Source: Roseiflexus castenholzii DSM 13941 (GTDB lineage Bacteria > Chloroflexota > Chloroflexia > Chloroflexales > Roseiflexaceae). Taken from it: 64,000 nt of DNA. This document shows, one piece after another, positions 1 to 11,751 of this stretch. The position numbers were made by a program, and so were the translations under genes. The notes under the pieces were generated by a model that made no database searches, was not told where the DNA came from, and saw nothing but the letters and a program-made list of their open reading frames with translations. Position 1 is the stretch's first letter, and the number at the start of each line of letters is the position of its first letter. Where the stretch lies: assembly GCF_000017805.1 (NCBI RefSeq), contig NC_009767.1, positions 5,252,001 to 5,316,000 of the forward strand, written 5' to 3'.

Positions 1-1
1 G

Positions 2-997
2 CAATTTGCGCGTCCCCAGGCAGTGACGCTGGTTGGCGACGGGAGTTCTGATCCGTTCGACTATACCGACCGTGGTGCGAAGAATGTCAACCTGATCCCG
101 CCATATCTGGCGATGGTCGATCCGTGGCTGGGCGAAACCGCCTGCGAAACGTGTTACGCGCAACTGGACGGCGAGCGACCGACCGATGACCGGCTGCCGG
201 ATGTCTGGCTTGGGCGGCTGCCGGCAAAGAGCGTTGCTGAAGTGCAGTTGCTGGTGGCCAAGATCATCAGGTACGAAACGTCTCCATCCGGCGGCGCATG
301 GCGCAGCCGCGCGCTCTACCTGGCGGATGATGCGGACACCAGCGGCGATTTTGTGGCTCAGGCGGAAGCGAGCATTGCGCTGCACCCGGTAGGCGTCCAG
401 ATCGGTCGGGTGTTTTTTGGCAACGGTGCGGGAGCGTTTCCAACCGCTGCCGCAGCGCGGACTGCTACGCGGACACAGTTCGACAACGGCGCGGCGGCGG
501 TGGTCTACATCGGGCACGCGCATCAACAGCAGTGGGCGGTGACGGAGTTGAGCGCGCCGGAGAACTGGCTACTCCATCGAAATGATGTCGCGGCGCTGAC
601 CAATGGCGAGCGCCTGCCAGTGGTACTGGCGCTCACCTGCCTGAGCAGCGCCTTTCAGTGGCCCTCATACGTGGGCATGACTGTTGATGAGGCGCTGCTG
701 CTGCACGAGAAGGGCGGCGCTGTGGCAGTCTGGGGACCGACGGGGCTGGGCGTGTCCTACGGGCACGACAAACTGCAACGGGGATTCTTCCGCGCCCTCT
801 GGTCACCCGCGCCAGATGTGGGGATTGAACGCGCCGTGCCGCTTGGCGCGTTGACCAGCGCCGGGTTCCGTGACCTCTTCACCGGAAGCGCCTGTTGTCA
901 GGAAACGATATTCACCTATGCGCTGCTGGGCGACCCGCTCACGCCGCTGCGGATGACGGCGGGGACGCGTGTGATGTTGCCGCTGGTGCAGCGGTAG
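2..997 (+). CDS. Gingipain-like (C25) cysteine peptidase, C-terminal part
   Basis: The reading frame is already open at the window edge, so this is the 3' part of a longer gene; the GTG at position 23 is not a convincing start. The visible 331 residues look like the catalytic domain of peptidase family C25 (gingipain-type). It begins with a VTLVGDGSSDP strand-loop. It then carries a histidine motif, VVYIGHAHQQQW, and a cysteine motif, VLALTCLSSAFQW, which match the family's His-Cys dyad in order and spacing. C25 proteases are normally secreted or surface-attached; the exporting part would lie upstream. The sequence ends about 80 residues after the GDPLTPL segment without a visible anchor. The family call is fairly secure, the substrate is unknown. 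A MITE follows 9 bp after the stop codon. Confidence 0.75.
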   Translation, partial: QFARPQAVTLVGDGSSDPFDYTDRGAKNVNLIPPYLAMVDPWLGETACETCYAQLDGERPTDDRLPDVWLGRLPAKSVAEVQLLVAKIIRYETSPSGGAWRSRALYLADDADTSGDFVAQAEASIALHPVGVQIGRVFFGNGAGAFPTAAAARTATRTQFDNGAAAVVYIGHAHQQQWAVTELSAPENWLLHRNDVAALTNGERLPVVLALTCLSSAFQWPSYVGMTVDEALLLHEKGGAVAVWGPTGLGVSYGHDKLQRGFFRALWSPAPDVGIERAVPLGALTSAGFRDLFTGSACCQETIFTYALLGDPLTPLRMTAGTRVMLPLVQR

Positions 998-1006
998 CCT
1001 GCGTTA

Positions 1007-1131
1007 TACCAATGACCTGTGACCATCCGGCATGGTCACCTCGAGCAGCGCGAGGGGTCTTGCGCGACCCGCTCAGATTCCGCGCTGCGCTCGGAATGAC
1101 ACGCATGCGGCATCTTCAATCGTCATTGGTA
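1007..1131 (+). mobile_element. MITE copy 1 (T-N-A target)
   Basis: This 125-bp element starts with TACCAATGAC and ends with GTCATTGGTA, a perfect 10-bp terminal inverted repeat. The triplet TTA lies directly outside both ends (1004-1006 and 1132-1134), as expected for a 3-bp target duplication. The inside has a GACCAT/ATGGTC palindrome near the left end and a CTCGGAATGAC segment near the right end. Both recur in the six other copies of this window. It encodes no protein, so it would depend on a transposase supplied elsewhere. Confidence 0.85.
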
Positions 1132-1134
1132 TTA

Positions 1135-1532
1135 TGATGGCGGAACAGGCGTAAGCCGACAGGGAATGCTGCGGTTTATACTAACTTGCGGTCAGTCTGG
1201 CAAGATGTTCGCGCGTTCGTTGGGCGAGACGCAACGGTCAACGCACACTGGCAGGCGTGTTGTGGACGCAGACTTCGCCCCGGTATAGCAGCCCCAGCGG
1301 GGCTTTCACGTGCGGTGAGCACTGTCGAACCGCGTCCTCAGCGAGGGCTTTAGCCCGCAGCGCCCCGGCAGTGTTGTACGAATGACCGCGCATTCGTATT
1401 ATGTCTGACCAGCATCCATTGTTGCACGATGAGCACCTGTGCGCAGCCTGATCGCTGTGCCGCGCTGTGCTATACTTCGTGCGCCGGTTTTGGCAATTGC
1501 CCGCTCGAGAGGAGCAAGGTCTGGCAATATCT
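1135..1532. other. Intergenic region without a supported gene
   Basis: No open frame here has a convincing start, ribosome site or family signature. The stretch holds a small hairpin, AGCCCC-AGC-GGGGCT followed by TTC at 1290-1306, which could be a weak terminator on the plus strand. It also holds a GC-rich segment around 1345-1370 of the kind that recurs between genes in related genomes. Confidence 0.4.
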
Positions 1533-2077
1533 GTGACCCGGCGCCTGGTAACAGCGGATGAGTTGCTCCGCATTCCCACCGATGGGTTCCGGTACGAACT
1601 CCTCCTGGGAGAACTGCGCCGTGTGTCGCCTGCCGGATATCAACACGGACGCCTGGTGATGAACGTTGCCACGCTGCTTGATCAGTTTGTCCGCACGCAC
1701 AGGTTGGGAACAGTGTGTGCTGCGAAGACGGGATTTCTTCTGCATGAAAACCCCGACACCGCGCGTGCAGCCGATGTCGCATTCATTCGCCGTGAACGGA
1801 CGCTCGATGCGCGGGATGTCACTGGATACTGGCCCGGTGCGCCGATCTCGTGGTGGAGGTGGTGTCACCACACGACCTCTATGCCGACGTGGATGAAAAG
1901 GTGACCGACTGGCTTGATACCGGGACGCGCCTGGTCGTTGTCGTCAATCCCCGAAGGCGCACGGTCACGGGGTATCAGGCATCTGTCTATACCATTCTTC
2001 ATGAGAACGACACGCTAAATGGCGATGAGGTCGTGCCGGGATGGCAGTTGCCAGTGGCTGGCATTTTTGAGGAATAA
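1533..2077 (+). pseudogene. Uma2 family endonuclease, frameshifted
   Basis: The first part (from GTG 1533, RRLVTADELLRIP then FRYELLLGELRRVSPAG and AADVAFIRRER) matches the N-terminal two thirds of Uma2/DUF820 proteins, a PD-(D/E)XK-type putative nuclease family. Near 1847 the frame is lost. Adding one base restores GAPDLVVEVVSPHDLYADV, and the protein then runs to the stop at 2077 in the next frame (VTDWLDTGTRLVVVVNP, then the usual IFEE-like end). A single missing G in the CCGGATCT context explains the break. The complete protein would be about 180 residues, the normal size. Either the gene is dead or the reference carries a one-base error. Its end overlaps the minus-strand gene at 1999-2508. 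Confidence 0.75.
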
Positions 2078-2508
2078 CCGCTACTTGTCCACTGTTCACT
2101 GAACCAGGCGATCACCTGATCGATCCAGCGTTGCCATGCCGGGCGACGGCGGTAGTGAATGTCGGGCAAACGCGCGCCATTGATGCCGGCGCCGCGCAGC
2201 ACCAGGAAGCAGACCCGGTCGCCCTGCTCACACCCTATCCACCCGTGGAAGGTGCGTCCATCGGCGAGCCGCACCTGCACGGCGGCATTGAAAACGCGCA
2301 GGTTGACGCTTTCCTCCCACGTTTGTGAGAAAGTGATCTCCCGATACGAGACACCCTGCTGCCGCAGCGCGTATGCGATGGCGTCTTTGTGGGTGCGTAT
2401 CTCAGGGGAGCGGGCGCTTTGGATGGCAACAGCGAGCATCAGGCACATGAGCACACTCACTGCCATGCCTGCTGCCAGCAGATACCGACGATCCTTCTCT
2501 GCCATCAT
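1999..2508 (-). CDS. Membrane-anchored hypothetical protein
   Basis: This 169-residue protein has a short basic N-terminus, then a hydrophobic segment at about residues 9-30 (YLLAAGMAVSVLMCLMLAVAI) that would act as a signal anchor. The rest is a soluble domain of mixed composition (KDAIAYALRQQGVSYREITF, then FHGWIGCEQGDRVCFLVLRG). I do not recognise the family. The last 26 residues are read from the strand opposite the Uma2 pseudogene and may be an extension acquired when an earlier stop was lost. No strong ribosome site precedes either of the two adjacent ATG codons. It is probably a real gene because of the ordered anchor-plus-domain design, but this is not certain. Confidence 0.55.
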   Translation of the reverse strand: MMAEKDRRYLLAAGMAVSVLMCLMLAVAIQSARSPEIRTHKDAIAYALRQQGVSYREITFSQTWEESVNLRVFNAAVQVRLADGRTFHGWIGCEQGDRVCFLVLRGAGINGARLPDIHYRRRPAWQRWIDQVIAWFSEQWTSSGYSSKMPATGNCHPGTTSSPFSVSFS

Positions 2509-2695
2509 AGGCGCGTCGCGCGATTGACGCCTTTCACCTATCCGATTATACTACACTTTACCGTACTCTTCTTTGCGCCTTCCGACACAAGGTCGCTCTC
2601 CAGGACTCCAGATTCCGCCTGCGGGTCTTTGGAGCACGCCCTGTGCGCGCAGGCATCGTCTGGACTCGCATCACGACACGATCAGGAGGTTGAGA

Positions 2696-3523
2696 ATGTG
2701 TCCCCCGGAAACGCTCGCCAGCATGCGGTCTCCTGAAATCAGCCGACGCAACCTGCTCAAATTCGGGCTTGGCGCAGCCGCTGCCGCCGCGCTGCCGATC
2801 GGTTCGGCGCAAGCGGCGACGGTGCGCCGAACGACGTTTCGGAATGTGCTCGACCTGACTCATGTGCTCGGCACACAGTTTCCGCTTTTTCCCGGAGCGG
2901 CGCCGTTCCGCATTCAGCAGGCGGTCTCGCACGATAAAGATGGCTACTATGGGAGTATTTTGACCTACTGGGAGCACTCAGGAACCCACATGGACGCGCC
3001 GGTGCATTTTGCGCCGAACGGGTTATTTGTCGATCAGTTGCCGGTAGAAAATCTGGTCGTTCCGGCGGTGGTCATCAATATTACCGAAAAAGTGCGTCGC
3101 GATCCCGACTCTGTCGTGACGCCGGACGATATTCGCGCATGGGAGCGACGTTATGGGCGCATCCCCGACAATGCCGCCGTGCTGATGGCAAGCGGTTGGG
3201 GCGCGCGAGCCGGTTCGGTCGAGGCGTTCCGCAATACCGACGGCAGCGGCGTGATGCACTTCCCCGGGTTTGGCAAGGAGGCGATCGACTTTCTGCTGAC
3301 CGAACGGCGCATCTCCGGTATCGGGGTGGATACGTTGAGCCTCGATCATGGTCCATCGACGACGTTTGCCGTCCACTACACGATCCTGCCGACGAACCGG
3401 TGGGGATTGGAGAACCTGGCGAATCTGGAAGCGATTCCGCCGAGCGGCGCGACGCTCTTCGTCGGCGCGCCGAAAATTGCGGCAGGCTCTGGCGGACCAA
3501 CGCGCGTGATGGCCGTCTGGTGA
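2696..3523 (+). CDS. Cyclase-family (KynB-like) metal hydrolase, Tat-exported
   Basis: The 275-residue protein belongs to the putative cyclase family (PF04199), which includes bacterial arylformamidases. The metal-binding signature HSGTHMDAPVHF is intact, with a second family motif at GVDTLSLDHG. The N-terminus has a twin-arginine signal (SRRNLLKFGLGAAAAAALP), so the enzyme is likely folded in the cytoplasm and exported. An AGGAGG ribosome site at 2684-2689 sits 6 bp before ATG 2696 and decides the start over the longer open frame. No kynurenine-pathway genes are nearby, so the substrate is open; cyclic amides or lactones are possible. Its stop lies 4 bp from that of the convergent gene at 3528. 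Confidence 0.85.
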   Translation: MCPPETLASMRSPEISRRNLLKFGLGAAAAAALPIGSAQAATVRRTTFRNVLDLTHVLGTQFPLFPGAAPFRIQQAVSHDKDGYYGSILTYWEHSGTHMDAPVHFAPNGLFVDQLPVENLVVPAVVINITEKVRRDPDSVVTPDDIRAWERRYGRIPDNAAVLMASGWGARAGSVEAFRNTDGSGVMHFPGFGKEAIDFLLTERRISGIGVDTLSLDHGPSTTFAVHYTILPTNRWGLENLANLEAIPPSGATLFVGAPKIAAGSGGPTRVMAVW

Positions 3524-3527
3524 CTCA

Positions 3528-3938
3528 TCAGACCACGAATGCGTCGAACTCGGACGCGGTGAGTGCGCCAGTGTGCGGCATCACGATTTCGCGGTAGCGC
3601 CGCTCCTCACTGGCAGTGCGCACCAGGTCGTACAGTTCATCACGGCGCTGCGGGTCGTCGAAACTGCGGGCGAGTCGTTCGAGGCGCAGTCGATGCTCTG
3701 GCGTGGCGGTTAACCGATACATCGGCTGACCGCCATATTCTGTTTTGCTCAACAGACCGGCATGTGCCAGTTCGTCGAGCGCCTCGGCGATTGCCCAGGG
3801 GCTTTCGCGCAACCGCTGCTGTGCGGTAGCGCTGCTCATCCGCAGCCAGGGATATTCGGCGAATAACAGAACGAGTCGCAGCTTCAACAACGAATCGATC
3901 TGTCCAGGAGAAATGAGCCCTTGTTCATAGCGCTCCAT
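3528..3938 (-). CDS. Hypothetical protein, possible winged-helix regulator
   Basis: This is a 136-residue cytoplasmic protein. Residues about 10-80 are helical and end in GLLSKTEYGGQPMYRLTATPE, which resembles the recognition-helix-plus-wing pattern of small winged-helix regulators. A charged C-terminal helix follows (ERLARSFDDPQRRDELYDLV). There is a good AGGTGA ribosome site before ATG 3938. It is convergent with the exported hydrolase gene and divergent from the oxidoreductase gene at 4431, separated from it by 490 bp. A DNA-binding role is inferred from shape only. Confidence 0.6.
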   Translation of the reverse strand: MERYEQGLISPGQIDSLLKLRLVLLFAEYPWLRMSSATAQQRLRESPWAIAEALDELAHAGLLSKTEYGGQPMYRLTATPEHRLRLERLARSFDDPQRRDELYDLVRTASEERRYREIVMPHTGALTASEFDAFVV

Positions 3939-4430
3939 CGCTCACCTCATTGTGAGAACTCCTGCAAGGCGACACCGCCCTGTCTTCTGGTTGGCGGACA
4001 TCGTTCGCTCCCGTTCCGCCGCAGTGACGTTAATTGCGGAGACACGTAAGGACTCACCCAGAGCAGTGACCTGCGCATTCCCCCCCACATAAGCGCATAT
4101 TCCAGATGCATATCACCTGGATTCTGTTTCAGATCGTATCACGGGTTGCTCCGGCAATGGGGCGGAACGTCGCTACATACGGTGAATATTCCACAACGAA
4201 TATATCTGTCTGGTTGCGTTTCCTGTGTCAATCTCCACGAACTATGGCGAGGAAGCGTCACTCTCTGTTGCGTGTTCTTCACCCCCTGGCTTTCTATCGC
4301 GGCGTATACTGTCAAGCGTGCTACACAGCAATGTGCTCCCTTTTGCCATACTCTTGCCAGAGTCGGCTGACGTGACAGCATCCGCCAGGCCGCTTCTTTG
4401 GTGCGCTCTCTGGCTTGTGAGGAGGTTATC
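3939..4430. other. Divergent promoter region upstream of nifJ
   Basis: No gene is supported here; the short open frames lack ribosome sites and family features. The region carries the control sequences for the leftward gene at 3938 and the oxidoreductase at 4431. A TATACT box is visible at 4305-4310, but no well-placed -35 goes with it. The GGAGG at 4421-4425 is the ribosome site of the oxidoreductase. Confidence 0.4.
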
Positions 4431-8009
<3,579 letters not shown>

Positions 8010-8399
8010 GAAGGGCGAGGCGGGAAGCAAGGAGCGGAGCCAGGCGCGAGAGGTTGAAGGCGGAAGGTAGGGGCGCGCCATTGATGCGTCCGCAGGATGG
8101 AGCGGCGCGCTCGCTTGTTGTGTGGTGGGCGCGCTCCGCTTTCCGCTACCCGGCTTCCTGTCGCGTTTGCGCTTTCAGTGGCGCCCGTTCCTCCGCTGCA
8201 TATCGCACGACGGTTGCACGGTCGTCGCGTGCCTCACCATGCTCGTCGCCGCAGACGACATGATCTCTCTCTATCCCCGGCTCTAAATCGGTAACGGTCG
8301 GATCCATTTCCTGCTGTATCGGGTTTAGGGGTGAACCGCGCGCATGAGCCTGGCGGGCATGCATGGCGTTGGGATGCGCCGTTTTCCCCTCACCCCCTG

Positions 8400-8492
8400 C
8401 CCCGCTCCTGCACGCGGGAGCGGGGAGTCCGATCTGCGCGCGGCTGTAACGAGTTTATACAACCTGCCCCGCTCCTGCACGCGGGAGCGGGG
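8400..8492. repeat. Two identical inverted-repeat hairpins
   Basis: The same 26-bp sequence occurs at 8400-8425 and 8467-8492. Each folds as CCCCGCTCC ... GGAGCGGGG-type arms around TGCACGC. A CCTG precedes and GGAGNCCGA follows both copies, so the repeated unit is longer than the hairpin. Neither has a T-tract, so a terminator role is not obvious. Confidence 0.7.
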
Positions 8493-8647
8493 AGACCGAA
8501 GCCGCGCGCGTGGTCGTTCCGAGGTGGGTGTGCCGGTGTTCGCGCGGGGGTTCGGTCCGCCCGTAAACTGCTGTATCGGGTGGGTGCATCTGATACGTTC
8601 CCTCTCCAGGCGATGGTCGAGCGGGGCGCAGCCGCGTCGAACTTGCC

Positions 8648-8656
8648 TGATATAAT
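8648..8656 (+). promoter_or_regulatory. Extended -10 promoter element for the MFS gene
   Basis: The string TGATATAAT matches an extended -10 (TGn-TATAAT) and lies 28 bp before ATG 8684. No good -35 hexamer is seen at the usual distance, which extended -10 promoters tolerate. Confidence 0.45.
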
Positions 8657-8683
8657 GTCTGCAAGACAGGTTTCGCCGTTTTG

Positions 8684-9997
8684 ATGTCCGAGATTGCTAT
8701 GATGCACACTCCCCGTTCAGGCTACCGCTGGTTCGTGATTGCAGTCTTTTTTTGCTTCATGCTGCTGCACCAGGCGGATAAACTGCTGATCGGACCGCTG
8801 ACCCCCGCGATTATGGATGAATTCGGCATCACCATGACTCAGATGGGGGCGGTGACGACCGGCGCGCTGGTGGTGGCATCAATCCTCTATCCCATCTGGG
8901 GCTACCTGTACGACCGGTTTGCCCGCGCGCGGTTGCTGGCGCTGGCATCGTTCATCTGGGGCGCGACGACCTGGTTGAGTGCAATCGCGCGTACTTACCC
9001 GACGTTCCTGGCAGCGCGCGCCTCGACCGGCATTGATGACTCGTCGTACCCCGGCATGTACGCGCTGGTTGCCGATTATTTCGGTCCCAACCTGCGCGGC
9101 AAAGTGTATGGGCTGTTGCAGCTGGCGCAGCCAATCGGCTACCTGATCGGCATGGTGTTGGCGTTGATGCTGGCGCCGCAGATCGGATGGCGCACCATAT
9201 TTTTTTTCACTGGCGGGTTGGGAATTGTGGTCGCGCTCGTCATTTTGTTGGGCGTCCGCGAAATGCCGCGCGGCAAAGCGGAACCAGAGTTCGAGGGAAT
9301 GACCGAGATGGCGCGCTTCCGTTTCTCGTGGGCGGAGATGCGCGCCGTGCTGGGGAAACGCACGATGTGGTTCGTCTTTCTCCAGGGATTTGCCGGCGTC
9401 TTCCCGTGGAATGTCATCACTTACTGGTTCTTCACCTACCTGGCGCGTGAGCGCGGCTACGACGAAAGCAGCATTTTGCTGACCGTTGCGCCCGTCATCC
9501 TGATTCTGGCGAGCGGCAGTTTCATCGGTGGGGTATTGGGTGACTGGGCATTCAAACGCACCACGCGCGGACGGATCATCGTGTCGAGCATTGGCGTGCT
9601 CATGGGAGCGATTTTCCTGTATCTGGCGATGCAAACGCCGGTCGAAGCGCGCACGACGTTCTTCGTGCTCATGTGCCTGACGGCGCTCTTCATGCCGCTT
9701 TCATCACCCAATGTCATTGCTACGGTGTATGATGTGACGGTGCCGGAGGTGCGCAGTACGGCTCAGGCGGTCGAATATTTCATCGAGAACAGCGGTGCGG
9801 CGCTGGCGCCGCTTCTGGCGGGCATTATTGCAGATATGTACAACCTGCAAACCGCCATTACGTGGATCTGCGTCACTGCCTGGGCGCTCTGCTTTATGTT
9901 CTATCTTGGCGCGTTGCGCTACATTGAGCGCGACCACCATGCTCTGCGCGATGAGATGGGGCGTCGCGCAGCATCCTTCCGGCAGACGATGGCGTAG
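8684..9997 (+). CDS. Major facilitator superfamily transporter
   Basis: This is a 437-residue protein with about 12 hydrophobic segments in two halves, joined by a charged loop around residues 195-225 (REMPRGKAEPEFEGMTEMAR). The loop after helix 2 reads GYLYDRFARARLLALA, a version of the MFS motif A. The charged HQADKLLIGPLTPAIMDEFGI near helix 1 resembles Spinster-like and organic-anion members. The substrate cannot be told. ATG 8684 is used; ATG 8699 is an alternative, and no strong ribosome site separates them. It has a promoter-like box of its own and no operon partner, since about 300 bp of repeats precede the next gene. Confidence 0.85.
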   Translation: MSEIAMMHTPRSGYRWFVIAVFFCFMLLHQADKLLIGPLTPAIMDEFGITMTQMGAVTTGALVVASILYPIWGYLYDRFARARLLALASFIWGATTWLSAIARTYPTFLAARASTGIDDSSYPGMYALVADYFGPNLRGKVYGLLQLAQPIGYLIGMVLALMLAPQIGWRTIFFFTGGLGIVVALVILLGVREMPRGKAEPEFEGMTEMARFRFSWAEMRAVLGKRTMWFVFLQGFAGVFPWNVITYWFFTYLARERGYDESSILLTVAPVILILASGSFIGGVLGDWAFKRTTRGRIIVSSIGVLMGAIFLYLAMQTPVEARTTFFVLMCLTALFMPLSSPNVIATVYDVTVPEVRSTAQAVEYFIENSGAALAPLLAGIIADMYNLQTAITWICVTAWALCFMFYLGALRYIERDHHALRDEMGRRAASFRQTMA

Positions 9998-10299
9998 AAG
10001 TAGAGGCGCCCCTGATGGATCCCGCCGGAGAGTAGAGGCGTCTCCATGTGGGCGCCTGCCGGGGGATATGCCGGGCAAAGGGCGCGAGGTGCGCGCGGCA
10101 AAGGGGCAGGCGAGAAAATCGTTGAACGTTACACGTCGAACGCAGGCATATGGAGGGGTGTCCCTTTGTGGACGTCCGTAGGATTGCATTTTGAATCCTG
10201 CGGGATCATCCATCCGACCCTTGAAGTCATCACCGCAGAGGCGCAGAAGGACACAGAGGGCGCCGTTTGGTTGTTCGCTCTTATCCTCTGGAGAAGTGT
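9998..10299. other. Intergenic region, short repeats
   Basis: No gene is supported. A sequence around AGTAGAGGCG occurs twice (near 9999 and 10033), and 10229-10262 contains ACCGCAGAGGCGCAGAAGGACACAGAGG-like sequence related to the 64-bp repeats at 16991-17309. The GGAG at about 10290 is the ribosome site of the MATE gene. Confidence 0.4.
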
Positions 10300-11751
10300 G
10301 TGACCATCCCAGATATCGTTCCATCAACCGCTGAAACGATTGCGCCCGCCGCACCATCGACGGAAGCGCGTAACGAGACTATTGATCGACCATCGCTGCG
10401 TCGCCGGGTGATGGGTCTGGCACTGCCGGCCATTGGTGAAAACCTCCTCCATACCGCGCTTGGCATTGCCGACACTATTCTGGTCGCCGGGATCGGCGTT
10501 GTGGCGCTGGCAGGCGTTGGCGCGGCGCTCAATGTACTCTTTATCGTCATGGCGGCGCTCAGTTCGCTGTCGGTCGGCGCGTCGGTGCTGGTGGCGCAGG
10601 CGATTGGCGCAAACAATGGCGCGCGGGCGAGTCATGTCGCCGGTCAGGCGCTGATCTGGGGCATTGCGCTATCGCTGCCGATCACGCTTGTCGGGCTGAT
10701 CTTCGCAGAACCGGTGGTGGCATGGTATGGCATGGCGCCGGATGCTACAGCAGTTGCCGCCGAGTACCTGACGATCAGCGCAGCCGGCATTCCGGTGCTG
10801 GCGTTGATGCTGATCGGCGGGAGTGTGCTGCGCGGCGCTGGCGACAGCCGCACGCCGATGGTGATTACGGCGCTGGCAAATGTGCTGAATCTGGTCGCGT
10901 CCTGGGTATTGATCTACGGTCACCTGGGCATGCCAGCGCTTGGGGTGGCGGGCAGCGCGTGGGGCACGCTGATCGCGCGCGTTGCAGGCGCGGCGCTCTT
11001 CCTGGCGATCTTGCTGCGGATCAGCCCCCGGTTGCGCGTCGGCGGAGCCGGAACCTGGCGACTGCGCTGGGGAACGGCGCGCGAGGTGCTCTGGCTTGGC
11101 GCGCCTGCGGCGCTAGAAGAGATTATCATCATTACCTCGTTTGCGGCGCTGACGCCAATTGTTGTCGGGCTTGGCACGGTAGCGCTTGCGGCTCATCGTG
11201 TTGCGCTCAACGTTCTCTCACTCTCGTTCATGCCGGGGATCGGCTTCAGCCTGGCGACAACGGCGCTCGTCGGGCAGGCAGTCGGCGCCGGGCGCAGCGA
11301 TGAAGCGCGCGCTGTGACGAATGTGGCGATGCGCTGGGCGATCCTCTGGATGGGCGGGTTGGGGGCGTCGTTCATCCTGTTCGCGCCGCACATGGTCGGC
11401 ATATTCAGCAACGACCCGCAGTTGGTTGCCATTGGCGCTGCGGCGGTGCAGGTCGTCGCGCTGGCGCAGCCGCTCTGGGCTGGCACATTTGTCATTGGCG
11501 GCGCGCTGCGCGGCATTGGCGACACTCGCACGCCAATGATCATTTCCGGCGTCCTTGGATGGGCAGCGGTTGGCATCGCTTTCCTGCTCGTGTATGTCTG
11601 GCCTGCGCTCTGGGCGGTATGGCTGGCGTACATCTTCACCGGGCCGCCGGAGATCGGGGCGTTGTGGCGCGTATGGCGGCGCAAGGTGCGAACGGTGGTA
11701 GTAGAGGCAGAAGGCGAGAGGCAAGAGGTGAGAGGATCGACAGAGGCATGA
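10300..11751 (+). CDS. MATE family efflux transporter
   Basis: The 483-residue protein has about 12 transmembrane helices in two homologous halves. Each half carries the family's glycine/proline-rich first helix and an RGxGDxRTPM loop (LRGAGDSRTPMV and LRGIGDTRTPMI), typical of MATE multidrug or organic-cation antiporters of the NorM/DinF type. GTG 10300 is chosen because TCTGGAGAAG lies just upstream and the longer frame has no ribosome site. The last 17 codons run into the start of the purine-rich repeat array that follows, so the C-terminus (EGERQEVRGSTEA) is encoded by repeat sequence and is probably a recent addition. Confidence 0.9.
   Translation: MTIPDIVPSTAETIAPAAPSTEARNETIDRPSLRRRVMGLALPAIGENLLHTALGIADTILVAGIGVVALAGVGAALNVLFIVMAALSSLSVGASVLVAQAIGANNGARASHVAGQALIWGIALSLPITLVGLIFAEPVVAWYGMAPDATAVAAEYLTISAAGIPVLALMLIGGSVLRGAGDSRTPMVITALANVLNLVASWVLIYGHLGMPALGVAGSAWGTLIARVAGAALFLAILLRISPRLRVGGAGTWRLRWGTAREVLWLGAPAALEEIIIITSFAALTPIVVGLGTVALAAHRVALNVLSLSFMPGIGFSLATTALVGQAVGAGRSDEARAVTNVAMRWAILWMGGLGASFILFAPHMVGIFSNDPQLVAIGAAAVQVVALAQPLWAGTFVIGGALRGIGDTRTPMIISGVLGWAAVGIAFLLVYVWPALWAVWLAYIFTGPPEIGALWRVWRRKVRTVVVEAEGERQEVRGSTEA

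Larger units (their letters stand above)
8010..8683. other. Intergenic region with purine-rich tail and paired hairpins
   Basis: No gene is supported. Directly after the nifJ stop comes a purine-rich stretch (about 8011-8070). It includes AGGTTGAAGGCGGAAGGT at 8051-8068, nearly identical to a sequence over the stop codon of the isopentenyl phosphate kinase gene on the other strand. Two identical 26-bp hairpins follow at 8400-8425 and 8467-8492. The last 40 bp hold the likely promoter of the MFS gene. Confidence 0.6.

Noticed and set aside
4106..4375. Short open frames upstream of nifJ
   Set aside because: No ribosome site or family signature; the region is better explained as a divergent promoter.
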